DNA from: JBGSPL01 sp964511435 | GTDB taxonomy: Bacteria; Patescibacteriota; CPR2; UBA1875; CAIMLA01 | DNA length: 64,000 nucleotides | Reading direction: 5' to 3' | Assembly: GCA_964511435.1 (NCBI GenBank) | Contig: CAZEFH010000003.1 | Coordinates: 21,358 to 85,357 of the forward strand | In this document: piece after piece, positions 48,101 through 55,691 of the stretch | Layout of the letters: each line of letters begins with the position of its first letter | How positions within the stretch are numbered: the stretch's first letter is position 1 | Translations under genes and position numbers: made by a program | Notes under the pieces: generated by a model | What the model saw: the letters and a program-made list of their open reading frames with translations, nothing else | Databases searched by the model: none | What the model was told of the DNA's origin: nothing

Positions 48101-50552
48101 GCGTGCTGAGACAAACAATGCCGGCGTGGGCTGTGCACAAGGTGTTTCGGCAGATGAATGCTGGATTCAAGTGAATGCAGCTACGAAACGCAATGAATTC
48201 TCTATCACTCCTATCGTTAATGACCGTGGTAATGTCCATACATTTACAGATACCGGTCTTACTACTACCAAGGCATACTATTATCGAGTGAGAGCCCAGG
48301 ATAACACCCCAGCACCGGAGGGTCATCCAGAACAGGGTAACTACTACTCCGGCCTGACAACTATAGTAAACGGTACTCCAAGCGCTGGCTGGGATATTAC
48401 CCCAGATATTACGAAGCCAACCCCGGTGGTACAGGTCAGCGTTAAAGATACTTTCTCAAACAATGTATATGCTCGTAACGTGGTGACTTGGAAGATTAAT
48501 TCTCAGAAACCGCTAAGGAAGAAGCTCTCGTATGAATCTTGTACCGTCGAAACTACTGTTAGCGGAGTCGATTATTGTAATGACTTTGACTCATATGAAG
48601 TCTGGCGCGAAACTTATGATCCCAATTTTCCCAATAATCCAGCCCTAGCGACCGAAAGGAGATATACAACTGCCGACTACTACGACAATATATATCAGGA
48701 CGATATCGATATTTCTATAAATCCGATGGCGCAGGATCTACGCTATCGCTACTATGTAGTGACAAAGGATGATGCCGGGACAGATTTCCGTTATCAGAAC
48801 GGAACAGTAATCAATAAGGTGGGGTCAAATACTTATTCAAACTATAGTGATAAGGTATATGCTGGTGACTCAATCATTCCTTCTCAAACTACTCCAAAGA
48901 TGGCTCCTAATACCGAAGTCACCATCCTAGAGCGGAATGTTTCATCTGCTGTGGTACAGTGGTATACCGACCAAGACTCTGACTCGCTACTGGAGTACCG
49001 ACTCTACAAAGATGGTTGTATTCAGTTTGGCGCAGATTGCGATGATTGGGTTGCAGTTGGTGATCGTAATACTGACGTTGTTCATACTGTAAGAATCTTT
49101 GATCTGAAAACGGACACTCGCTATGAATATCGGGCAGTTTCAAGAAATAAACTTGGCAATGACCTAGTGATTGATAATGCTTACTATCTAGAGAAACTAT
49201 CAAAGAACTTGCCAGAGTTACGTACCGAGAAGTTTCAAATTGTAATACCTTCGAATCAAAGTGACTTCATTTCGCCAACTACCACCAGCATCAAGTTCAA
49301 CTGGTCTACTACCATGGATGCTAAGACAAATTATATCGAATATGAGGCAGCCGATGACCCAAACAATCAGCAGCTTCGTGGTATTGCGGGTCAGCTAGCA
49401 ACTACTGATGGTTACAGTCTGAGGGATCACTCGGTGATTCTCAAGGGGCTAAGATCAAATACGAAGTATCGCTTCAAGGTGAAGAGCGTCAGTACCGACA
49501 ACTACCCAGACGAGAAACCGGCTGGAGATGGCCAGTACTTCTACTTTGAAACCAAGGCATTTGATACCGGTCAATTCACTTCCGAGCCTTCGTCTTCAAA
49601 TATTGCCGAGAGAAATATCACTTCGACAACTGCTCAGATAATCTGGGAAACTGACATGCTTTCTACTTCCGAAGTTCTCTATGGCACCTCCGAAAATGCC
49701 CTTAATGGCTCTGCCCGCGATGATACCCTGACTAAGAAACATGTGATGAGACTCGAGGGTCTGACACCAGGGCAAAAGTATTACTATAAGGTAAGAGTGA
49801 CAGATGAATTTGGGCAGCAGTATACCTCGCCTGTTTACTCCTTTGTAGCAGTGCTCAAGCCGAAGATTAGTAATCTACAAGTAAAAAATGTTACTCCATA
49901 TTCAGTCACGATTGCTTGGGAAACAAATGTTGAGACCGAGACGGTTCTAAACTGGGGCAAAACTGCCGCTTATGGTGAGAAGCGCGGAACTGCGGGTACT
50001 TCTCAGGTTCACCAAGTAGTCATCGAGGGGCTTGAAGATAACCAGGAATATCACTATCAGGTAGTAGCGCATGATGCTGCCGGTAATGAAGTGGTAGATA
50101 CTGATAAGGTTATCCGTACGCCTCTTGATACAGAGGGACCGAAGATTACCAATGCCAAGGTAGATATCTTGCCAATGGGAGAAAATGATGCTACTTCATC
50201 TATTATCGTTTCTTGGCAGACCAACAAACCATCAACTACCCTAGTAGAGTACGATGAAGGCATTATTGGCGGTACTTATAACAGTCAGTCTACAGAAGAC
50301 CCTACCCTAAACAACTCACATACAGTTATAATAAAAGGGCTGAAACCAGCTACTTCATATCATTATCGTATGGTATCGAAGGATAAACGTGGCAATAAGA
50401 CCGAGTCCCAGGACTATACCTTCGTTACGCCAACTAAGGAAAAATCCATTCTGCAGATGATTCTCAAGTCGCTTGAAGAAACCTTTGCTTGGACTAAGAA
50501 CCTCGGTCAGTTCTTTGCCAACATAGGCAACAGGATAACGGGGAAGAAATAG
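42177..50552 (+). CDS. Giant FN3-repeat surface protein 2 with three DUF1566-like modules
   Basis: A 2791-residue tandem paralogue of the preceding giant. The N-terminus (basic region, membrane segment ~92-112, FNPF-like NPFRPGK) and the last several hundred residues are clearly homologous; the C-terminal stretch from TPLDTEGPKITNAK to NRITGKK is almost identical. The middle differs: instead of a glycine-rich domain it has three Lcl/DUF1566-type modules marked by CKAIGGRLPTTAEL (~residue 228), CIALGGRLPTNTEI (~782) and CKLIGGRLPTADEL (~1188), each ending in a WT/WSAT and RCV(R/S)D block, between FN3/Ig-like repeats. Probably an exported adhesive or structural surface protein. Confidence 0.85.
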   Translation: MEGTLKKRSNKLEKITALLKRITSIISRFFGLALFKSLTFVVNKLRLIRLELGYKLHLSARTIHDTLVIKSPVYKKITENQYAVPVKRATVSAFVLSLVVFVGLQYLTPFLNPFRPGKVMANANSKTWDLSNDFNTNGGLSSATTKSQIDTSGDRVSLQSSWITGVGSFPATKSVYNTTLSAAWGPQPGACNSPQCASGLDTALPSKYSLVASNTVDFSVYPARNACKAIGGRLPTTAELQAIMNSRSSYGIPDPAVGTYANYWTSTALTNASNEQSAYIGQLWWYNNVLTYTPQSIYGKSTANLVRCVRDVPGDTGAPYSVIGTLGGTAASSIGLRVDNQGITKFTSVEPSFDTLTTSQAVKFRLRVVVADTNGNGPQDEFDTATWYGPSGAVSDVNSWTSNYFGSSNISGNTNPANNNVPAIVPQARYAELMLRLESPTTNTTPNLNSVRLNWNEAPAPSTLISKHLDGTTVSNNFINETTAKLVFNGTPTASGNVTPEVEIQSVIYGDETPSFTGNATTLNVTAPTVSGTINTEITNLTATVTGLSPEYTYYWKARYTDSSGIQSAWSTQTGILSIEQTAPTISTFQINSGATFVNSSVVTLNISASDTGGSNLSQMQFSNDGTNWGKTADIDGNITDTGWATYATSYSWNVAKGVTGGGSDTSRTVYARVKDNAGNITGKVYTNNVDLESATTSNIDSSSISSGNVSLDPVLDPYAANFYSSPLLNGNLQVAKNDNSALHWKTSDTSCVGPQCSSGVLVSPQLNTGVDFSGYPAQSSCIALGGRLPTNTEITNLYNNRASYGTFAGSDYWSATEYSAVSAYASWFGSSGQLRYWGKVDYNLPSRCVRDTSIIPTPYKMNGYLGETGTPLSYTAANTQKWTNLIYGADTLTTGQSIQFQISTDGTNWKGVDSSGNLQTGSWDTNYFGQIQGSAARTAIPASLASSTSLYIKVKLSSNGNDTPVLHDISIQSASSASITLDTQVPTGTVAIRGASTYVKDKAVTLNLEPSDLGPSGMKDFQLSNDGITWGTAYNPTTGAYTSGWQNWNDAYRASGAGYSWNLIKGASDTGGSDGERRVYVKYRDAALGVGGNYDGNWIPGQAETNYPNSLVGKYVYNRDINNTDAPTYTSGRQWSTLSNTKCLGPQCSQTILPAPDPYAPTKMVLVDPITNNSVDFSNYPAQQSCKLIGGRLPTADELLAIYSSKSTGHYQGSFTQNYYWTATEFVTGNPYRVTFLSGQPGTGTVDSSGRENGLGVRCVSDVNPSITTTVTLDTTKAATAITVNPSSPSGDSSWYKVGKPQVSFSSSDTTSKVDKFYYRWKDTDSYTEVSNSEAAQPFTFSFDAGDIPEGTSNLSYYAVDQAGNIEAAQSRSLKIDITAPSIGTGGYTISGAPNGSDGWYVTTAPTITLTASDPNSGTNSGMYRIYYQFADTGYQPTGTWSYQSGTTATFPAVEGNKTLYYYARDIAGNVEDYTNNHFQIKFVQNAPAAPTNFRATDAGVDNISLAWDPVEDKSGITNYRIRRRIFTNDWCDEAALSPEDFTTCKSDNKELDTTIGSVGSYPDNDARLQAGQKYAYNIVAKNQAGVWGSWYSTNKQDDAVALTIDTVDPSIPQMVSATACDGQGVYDSDTNPSATCTDIDNKGFEVKLVWHPATDAGTGLSYYKVWRSTDGSPTDETKWTVVGVVAAGSGPVGDVVYFDNDATNDANIDTDPSLDIGVYPEWDSKAGEQAGKVNSSSRLNDSGTKYYYRVTALDNSVNETDLFPVFPLETTYNEKQTVTPDVTAPAKPTDVTVVALGIDAQGASVLPGDPEDIDPDTGEQRPSLHQKIQVTWTESAHIKARSSEPATGNITYKVYRSNTAGSGYALVGTVVNGNTFDEEGLQGTTRYYYTVEAIDASGNPSGSSDETNFSQALTFSSDIPTTPINDLDVTKYYPSVVTAKGNPETVVSVGNTAEIRFKGSSSKKYQITGYQIWRAETNNAGVGCAQGVSADECWIQVNAATKRNEFSITPIVNDRGNVHTFTDTGLTTTKAYYYRVRAQDNTPAPEGHPEQGNYYSGLTTIVNGTPSAGWDITPDITKPTPVVQVSVKDTFSNNVYARNVVTWKINSQKPLRKKLSYESCTVETTVSGVDYCNDFDSYEVWRETYDPNFPNNPALATERRYTTADYYDNIYQDDIDISINPMAQDLRYRYYVVTKDDAGTDFRYQNGTVINKVGSNTYSNYSDKVYAGDSIIPSQTTPKMAPNTEVTILERNVSSAVVQWYTDQDSDSLLEYRLYKDGCIQFGADCDDWVAVGDRNTDVVHTVRIFDLKTDTRYEYRAVSRNKLGNDLVIDNAYYLEKLSKNLPELRTEKFQIVIPSNQSDFISPTTTSIKFNWSTTMDAKTNYIEYEAADDPNNQQLRGIAGQLATTDGYSLRDHSVILKGLRSNTKYRFKVKSVSTDNYPDEKPAGDGQYFYFETKAFDTGQFTSEPSSSNIAERNITSTTAQIIWETDMLSTSEVLYGTSENALNGSARDDTLTKKHVMRLEGLTPGQKYYYKVRVTDEFGQQYTSPVYSFVAVLKPKISNLQVKNVTPYSVTIAWETNVETETVLNWGKTAAYGEKRGTAGTSQVHQVVIEGLEDNQEYHYQVVAHDAAGNEVVDTDKVIRTPLDTEGPKITNAKVDILPMGENDATSSIIVSWQTNKPSTTLVEYDEGIIGGTYNSQSTEDPTLNNSHTVIIKGLKPATSYHYRMVSKDKRGNKTESQDYTFVTPTKEKSILQMILKSLEETFAWTKNLGQFFANIGNRITGKK

Positions 50553-50616
50553 GATTTAGTTAATAAACTTGTAAGTTGATTAGGTTCGAATATAAAAGAA
50601 GCGGTGGGGAAAATAA

Positions 50617-51048
50617 ATGAGTCAAAATTTACCGAATAATATGCCAAATAGTGAAGAAGTGGAAGTAGTCAGTGGGGAAAATCAGCTAGAAATCCCCACT
50701 AGTACCACGGAGATGGGCACGGTCAACCCTGAGCAGAAAACCGTCGACTTGCCGACTACCACTAGCTCAAGCACTGATGACGCTATTACCCAGACTCTCA
50801 CAGATATCGGGTATCAGCAAACAACTGATACCGGTGACACCATCGCACTTGAAAGTCAGCAGATTCCTCTTGATGACACCTCGGTTCCAGCAGGAGACGA
50901 AGTGTTTATAGGTAAGGTAAAGCAGATTATCGCGGATGATGCCGATAAGCCCTTTCTTGAAGAAGAGGCTTCAGAGGAACTGCAGCAACAATATTTAAAA
51001 CAGCGCTTTGGTGTCGATGTTGAAGTTGATAAGGAGGGAGAAAAGTAG
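50617..51048 (+). CDS. Acidic Thr/Ser-rich protein upstream of the TraG-like ATPase
   Basis: A 143-residue, very acidic, low-complexity protein (Thr, Ser, Asp, Gln) without signal peptide or membrane segment. The C-terminal third is more ordered (VFIGKVKQIIADDADKPFLEEEA). GGTGGGG precedes the ATG, and TTGTAA-TATAAA upstream may be its promoter. Two bases separate it from the ATPase gene. It may be a small partner of the ATPase; similar acidic genes accompany such ATPases in other CPR genomes as far as I recall. Confidence 0.6.
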   Translation: MSQNLPNNMPNSEEVEVVSGENQLEIPTSTTEMGTVNPEQKTVDLPTTTSSSTDDAITQTLTDIGYQQTTDTGDTIALESQQIPLDDTSVPAGDEVFIGKVKQIIADDADKPFLEEEASEELQQQYLKQRFGVDVEVDKEGEK

Positions 51049-51050
51049 CT

Positions 51051-53516
51051 TTGGAAACTTTTCTGACTTATACTCTTATTTTCTTACTTTTTACTCTAGT
51101 ATTAGCGGGGGGATTTTTTATTTTCCGTAGAACTCGCTACTGGAAAAAACAGATGGAGCGGTCACTGAAGATGGTTCCCTTGCTCCTGACTATACCAAGG
51201 GATGCAGGTGCGAAAGATTATGAAGCCAAGAATCGTGATGATCGCGATATGATGCGCGAAATTATTGCCACTGCGGAAACTTTCTATTCCAATATGGGCG
51301 GGCTTTATAGTAAATACAAGATGGTGAAAAACTTTTTTTATGGACCACCACATCTGGTCGCAGAAATTGTAGCCAAAGATAAGGAAATATTTTTCTATCT
51401 TGCTGCTCCATATGCCTTCCTTGACCTGGTCGAAAAAGCACTTTCTGCGCAATACCCGGATTGCAATATCGAACGGGCCGAAGAACATAATATTTTCAAT
51501 CAAGGTTGGGGGATTGAGAATGTCTTCGGCGGGGAAATTCGTGCTTCGAATTCCTATTTCTATCCATTTCGGACTTATCAAGAGCTAGAATCTGAGCCAC
51601 TGGAAAATATTACCAATGCTTTTGCGAAGCTAGAAGAGGGTGAGGGCGCAGCGCTTCAGGTATTGTTTAGACCGACTAGCTCCAAATTCGCGAAAGGGGT
51701 GAATAAGCAGGCGAAGGAAATGCAGCGAGGCAAGAAAGCAACACTTCTAGATACTGGCCTTAATGCAGCTATGGGTATCAAGGACGATAAGGGGCATGAA
51801 CACAATCGGCTTGATCTAACTCCGATGGAAGAAGAGGCGATTAAGGCAGTCGAGCACAAGGCTTCAAAGCCCATCTTTGAAGCGCAAATTAGAGTAATTG
51901 CATCAACTTCTAGTCGGTCTAGATCCGAATCTTTGGTGAAGCAAATTACTTCTACCTTTAATGAGTTCAATAACCACAACTTGAACAGTTTCAACTTCCG
52001 CCCGGCTCGTAATGTTGAAGAGTTGGTGACTGACTATATCTTTAGGTTTCATATTCACAGAATATTCAGTCTAAATACCAGACTGAGGATGTTCCGGTCT
52101 CATAACTTATATCTCAATACTGAAGAGCTTGCTACCATCTTTCATTTACCAAACTTTCTCGTAAAGACTCCTGGTATTCGTTGGTTGCCGTCAAAGAAAG
52201 CTGCTCCACCTACCTTTATCTCTGAGACAGGTGTTGTTATTGGTCATAGTAAATACCGCGGAGACGACCACGTGATCCGTATTGCAGATGAAGATCGTAG
52301 ACGTCACTTATACATTTTGGGTCAGACTGGTACCGGTAAGTCTACCAGTATGATTAACATGGTTATCTCAGATATTCGAGAGGGTAAGGGCGTCTGCTAC
52401 ATCGACCCTCATGGCCAGGACTTGATGGAGCATGTGCTCCCGTATATTCCGAAGGAGCGCGCGGAAGATGTAATAATCTTCAATGCTGCCGATACAGAAA
52501 GACCGATAGGACTAAACCTCTTTACTGCTAAAACTCAAGAAGAGAAAGACTTTGTAATTCAAGAAGCTATCTCGATGCTCTACAGACTCTATGACCCAGG
52601 TCATACCGGCATCATGGGCCCAAGGTTTGAACACTGGTTCCGTAACGCTGCTCTCGCCCTGATGGCTAGTCCTATACCCGGAACATTTATCGAGGTGCCG
52701 CGCATCTTTACAGATGATAAGTTTCTCGCTGAAAAGCTGCAATATGTGACTGATCCAGTAGTGCGAAATTTCTGGATCAATGAGATGGGTCAGACTAGTG
52801 ACTACCATAAAAGTGAAATGCTGGGGTGGTTTGTTGGTAAGTTTGGCGCGTTTATGACCAATATGACTATGCGTAATATTTTGGGTCAGGCGGAAAGCTC
52901 CATTGACATCAGACAGATTATGGACGAGGGTAAGATCTTACTTGTTAATTTGGCGAAGGGTCAGACAGGTGAGATTAATATGCAACTGCTCGGAATGATG
53001 CTCGTTGCGAAGATTCAGATGGCGGCTATGAGCCGTGTCGATACACCAGAGAATGAACGTCGCGACTTTTATCTCTATGTTGATGAGTTTCAGAACTTTG
53101 CTACCGATTCCTTTGCTTCCATTCTCTCGGAGGCTCGTAAATTCCGTCTAAATCTAATCGTAGCCAATCAGTTTATTGGACAGCTTAAGGAGGAAATTCG
53201 TGATGCGGTCTTTGGTAACGTTGGTAGCCTAATGTGTTTCCGTGTCGGAAATGATGATGCTGAGTATATGGCAAAGCAATTTAACCCACTCTTCAATCAG
53301 CAGGATTTAATTAATATGGAGAACTATAATAGCATCGCGAAGATCCTTATCGATAGTAAGCCGTCGCGACCATTCAGCCTCTCGGGCTATAATTATCCAC
53401 CAAATAAGAGTGAAGAAATCGGTAAGGCGATAGAGCAGTTGGCTCGTTTGAAGTACGGTAGACCGCGTGATATAGTAGATAGTGAAATACAGGAAAGGAT
53501 GAGTATAAAGCTTTGA
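51051..53516 (+). CDS. TraG/VirD4/HerA-like ATPase, type IV secretion DNA-binding family
   Basis: An 821-residue protein with an N-terminal membrane segment (~5-27), a ~350-residue family-specific domain and a RecA-like motor. Walker A is GQTGTGKST (from about residue 424) and Walker B is FYLYVDEFQNF (~675-685), with the family block DPHGQDL between them. Such ATPases drive DNA or protein transfer in conjugation and T4SS-related machines; CPR bacteria often carry one without other Tra/Vir genes, and its real cargo is unknown. TTG start. The stop overlaps the coiled-coil gene, which is therefore a likely partner. Confidence 0.85.
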   Translation: METFLTYTLIFLLFTLVLAGGFFIFRRTRYWKKQMERSLKMVPLLLTIPRDAGAKDYEAKNRDDRDMMREIIATAETFYSNMGGLYSKYKMVKNFFYGPPHLVAEIVAKDKEIFFYLAAPYAFLDLVEKALSAQYPDCNIERAEEHNIFNQGWGIENVFGGEIRASNSYFYPFRTYQELESEPLENITNAFAKLEEGEGAALQVLFRPTSSKFAKGVNKQAKEMQRGKKATLLDTGLNAAMGIKDDKGHEHNRLDLTPMEEEAIKAVEHKASKPIFEAQIRVIASTSSRSRSESLVKQITSTFNEFNNHNLNSFNFRPARNVEELVTDYIFRFHIHRIFSLNTRLRMFRSHNLYLNTEELATIFHLPNFLVKTPGIRWLPSKKAAPPTFISETGVVIGHSKYRGDDHVIRIADEDRRRHLYILGQTGTGKSTSMINMVISDIREGKGVCYIDPHGQDLMEHVLPYIPKERAEDVIIFNAADTERPIGLNLFTAKTQEEKDFVIQEAISMLYRLYDPGHTGIMGPRFEHWFRNAALALMASPIPGTFIEVPRIFTDDKFLAEKLQYVTDPVVRNFWINEMGQTSDYHKSEMLGWFVGKFGAFMTNMTMRNILGQAESSIDIRQIMDEGKILLVNLAKGQTGEINMQLLGMMLVAKIQMAAMSRVDTPENERRDFYLYVDEFQNFATDSFASILSEARKFRLNLIVANQFIGQLKEEIRDAVFGNVGSLMCFRVGNDDAEYMAKQFNPLFNQQDLINMENYNSIAKILIDSKPSRPFSLSGYNYPPNKSEEIGKAIEQLARLKYGRPRDIVDSEIQERMSIKL

Positions 53517-55534
53517 AAAAAGTCGACACTACAAAAGAAGCTGAGAAAGTGAGGGAATCGCAGCATCGTTATCTCGATGCAGGCAAGAAATATTCCCAGC
53601 TTCTAGTTGCAGCTTCAAAGCTTGATCCTACAGTCCTGAAACTAACAAAAGATATCCATAGTCTCGGTAATAATTTGTCTGTTCTCGACTCCCGCGTGAT
53701 TACTGACTTTTATAATGCAGTCCGTAAGCGCTCACTAGTTGATCCAGAATACCAGCGAGTTGCGGCAGAGCTAGTTCGGGCAAAAAATTCTCTGGATCAT
53801 GCTAGATATCAGCTTTTTGAAGCCCAAGTTGCGAGGGCGATCAAAAGGACTGGATTACCGATTAAGAAACATAACTTGTCAACGATTGAACTAGCCGAGA
53901 TAGTCAACGATCCGAAGACGGCTCTGCTTGCCAAGGTTGCCTATGCTACAGACTATATCAAAGAAGAGATTCTTGAGTTATCAACGATGGCAGAACGGGG
54001 TGAGGTCACTCTTGTTACAGGTGATATTATCGGCAAAACAAGAGAAGCACGTAACTTTTTGCGTAATCTGAATACCAAGATTGTGACTCGAGTGAATGAC
54101 AAATATTTCGGTGAGAAGCATCTAGATATCAAAAAGGCTTATGTTTCCTTTAAGACAGGCGAGCTTAATCTACTGTCAATGCTGAGAGAGCTAGGGGACG
54201 CTGAACATGTCCGTGAGCTTGAGCGCCGTATCTCTTCTTCTGACGTTAAGATAAAAGGAAATACTATTGTAGCGATGACTGATAAGGGCAGCCGCTATCT
54301 TAAGCTACTGAATGAAGAGCTGGGGATGATTGTAGAGAAAGGAATCAACTCACACCTTACTTCTATGAGCCAGGAGATGGTTGCAAGTGAGCCATTACTT
54401 TCAAATATACTGACACTGATATCTGAATATGAGAAAAAGTCCGCCAGACACTCAAAGTTGCTGGATGGCAACCTTAGGGATACTGGCTACGGCGAGCTAC
54501 TAACAAAGTATCAGGGCGATATCATGGGTCTTACCAAATCTCGTGATGAAATTATTTCTGATATTGATCGCTTGGCGAGTGCGGCTATCGATGTCAGGAA
54601 GAAGTTGCTTGTTTTGTCTGCCAGACAAGAGATAGAAGTTGGCGAGATGTTGCCGGTCCTAACAGCCCTGAGATTGCTTACAAACTTTGAACATCAGCTT
54701 GATCAAAAGATTGACAAGCTTGGTGATAAACTAAGACTGACGAAAAGACCTATGTCATCAACTTTACCAAGCATTACTGATATAAGAGAAAATCTATCGA
54801 CCAATGAAGATGTTAATCTTGATGTAGATATTACTCAAGCCATAGGTACTACCATTGCCAAAAGAAGAGTGGTACACGATGATTTTGAAGCGATAGTTGA
54901 TCGATTGATTAAATCTTCGAAAGAGTATCTGCGTTACCGAGAAATAACCACCGACTTAGTTGCTCTAAAAAATTATCTAACACGGTTTTTGTCTCAAGAA
55001 AATCGGCTCTATCGGGGAAATGAGACAGTAGAAACCTTACTGCGGGAAATTATAGAGCTAGAAATCGAGCGAGAAGAGTTGCTTGCTGAGATGGTCCATA
55101 AAGTACAACAAGCACATAAACAAATCTGGTTACTGAAGGTACATGACGAAAATGAAAATTATTTTGATTCACAGCTTGGGGAACAATATGAGGGAGCCAA
55201 GAATCTGAATAAGACAATCTTGCACGAGATTGAAAATGATATCGTGGGTCTAGTAGATAATTATCGCAATAAACACTTGGCGCATAAAGAGAGTTTTCTT
55301 ACTAGCCTTTCAAAAATACAGCTTCGAATTGAAAAAGGAGAGGATGTTTCTGTTGTGACTAGAGACCTTAAGCAGAAATATCAGGAGATGATCCTTGAAC
55401 ATCAGCAGGCTATCAAGGAGCTAGAAGAAGACATGGAAAGGCTGGATCGACAGATGGCGCTGCTCCCAGAAAAAACCAGAAAAACGATTGAGAAAAAGCT
55501 CATTTCTGATATTCAAAAGAAAGTCCAGATTTAA
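53513..55534 (+). CDS. Large coiled-coil protein coupled to the TraG-like ATPase
   Basis: A 673-residue, almost wholly helical protein rich in Leu, Lys, Glu and Asp with long heptad-like stretches (for example the C-terminal KQKYQEMILEHQQAIKELEE). No signal peptide, membrane segment or catalytic motif is seen. Its TTG start overlaps the ATPase stop (TTGA), so the two are made together; a scaffold or substrate-delivery role for the ATPase is inferred. I do not recognise the family. Confidence 0.75.
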   Translation: MKKVDTTKEAEKVRESQHRYLDAGKKYSQLLVAASKLDPTVLKLTKDIHSLGNNLSVLDSRVITDFYNAVRKRSLVDPEYQRVAAELVRAKNSLDHARYQLFEAQVARAIKRTGLPIKKHNLSTIELAEIVNDPKTALLAKVAYATDYIKEEILELSTMAERGEVTLVTGDIIGKTREARNFLRNLNTKIVTRVNDKYFGEKHLDIKKAYVSFKTGELNLLSMLRELGDAEHVRELERRISSSDVKIKGNTIVAMTDKGSRYLKLLNEELGMIVEKGINSHLTSMSQEMVASEPLLSNILTLISEYEKKSARHSKLLDGNLRDTGYGELLTKYQGDIMGLTKSRDEIISDIDRLASAAIDVRKKLLVLSARQEIEVGEMLPVLTALRLLTNFEHQLDQKIDKLGDKLRLTKRPMSSTLPSITDIRENLSTNEDVNLDVDITQAIGTTIAKRRVVHDDFEAIVDRLIKSSKEYLRYREITTDLVALKNYLTRFLSQENRLYRGNETVETLLREIIELEIEREELLAEMVHKVQQAHKQIWLLKVHDENENYFDSQLGEQYEGAKNLNKTILHEIENDIVGLVDNYRNKHLAHKESFLTSLSKIQLRIEKGEDVSVVTRDLKQKYQEMILEHQQAIKELEEDMERLDRQMALLPEKTRKTIEKKLISDIQKKVQI

Positions 55535-55546
55535 GCATAAATTCGC

Positions 55547-55691
55547 TTGTATTCGTGCTCAGATTCAACTAAAATATATGTATTGAAACAATCATTTTTT
55601 TAGGTACCAAACTATAGAAAATGAGAGGGTAAAACGCTAGGCTAGTTGCCCAGCGAAATTCTTGAATATTGTCTAAGAAAAGGAAAATATA
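55547..55691 (+). promoter_or_regulatory. gyrB promoter and structured leader
   Basis: TTGTAT (55547-55552), 17 bases, TAAAAT (55570-55575) then ATATGTAT as in the giant-gene promoters. The ~110-nt leader contains the hairpin CGCT-a-GGC / GCC-c-AGCG (about 55636-55656). Confidence 0.55.

Noticed and set aside
50576..50600. GGTTCGAAT as a tRNA T-arm
   Set aside because: No acceptor, D-arm or anticodon arm around it; it lies in the promoter region of 50617.
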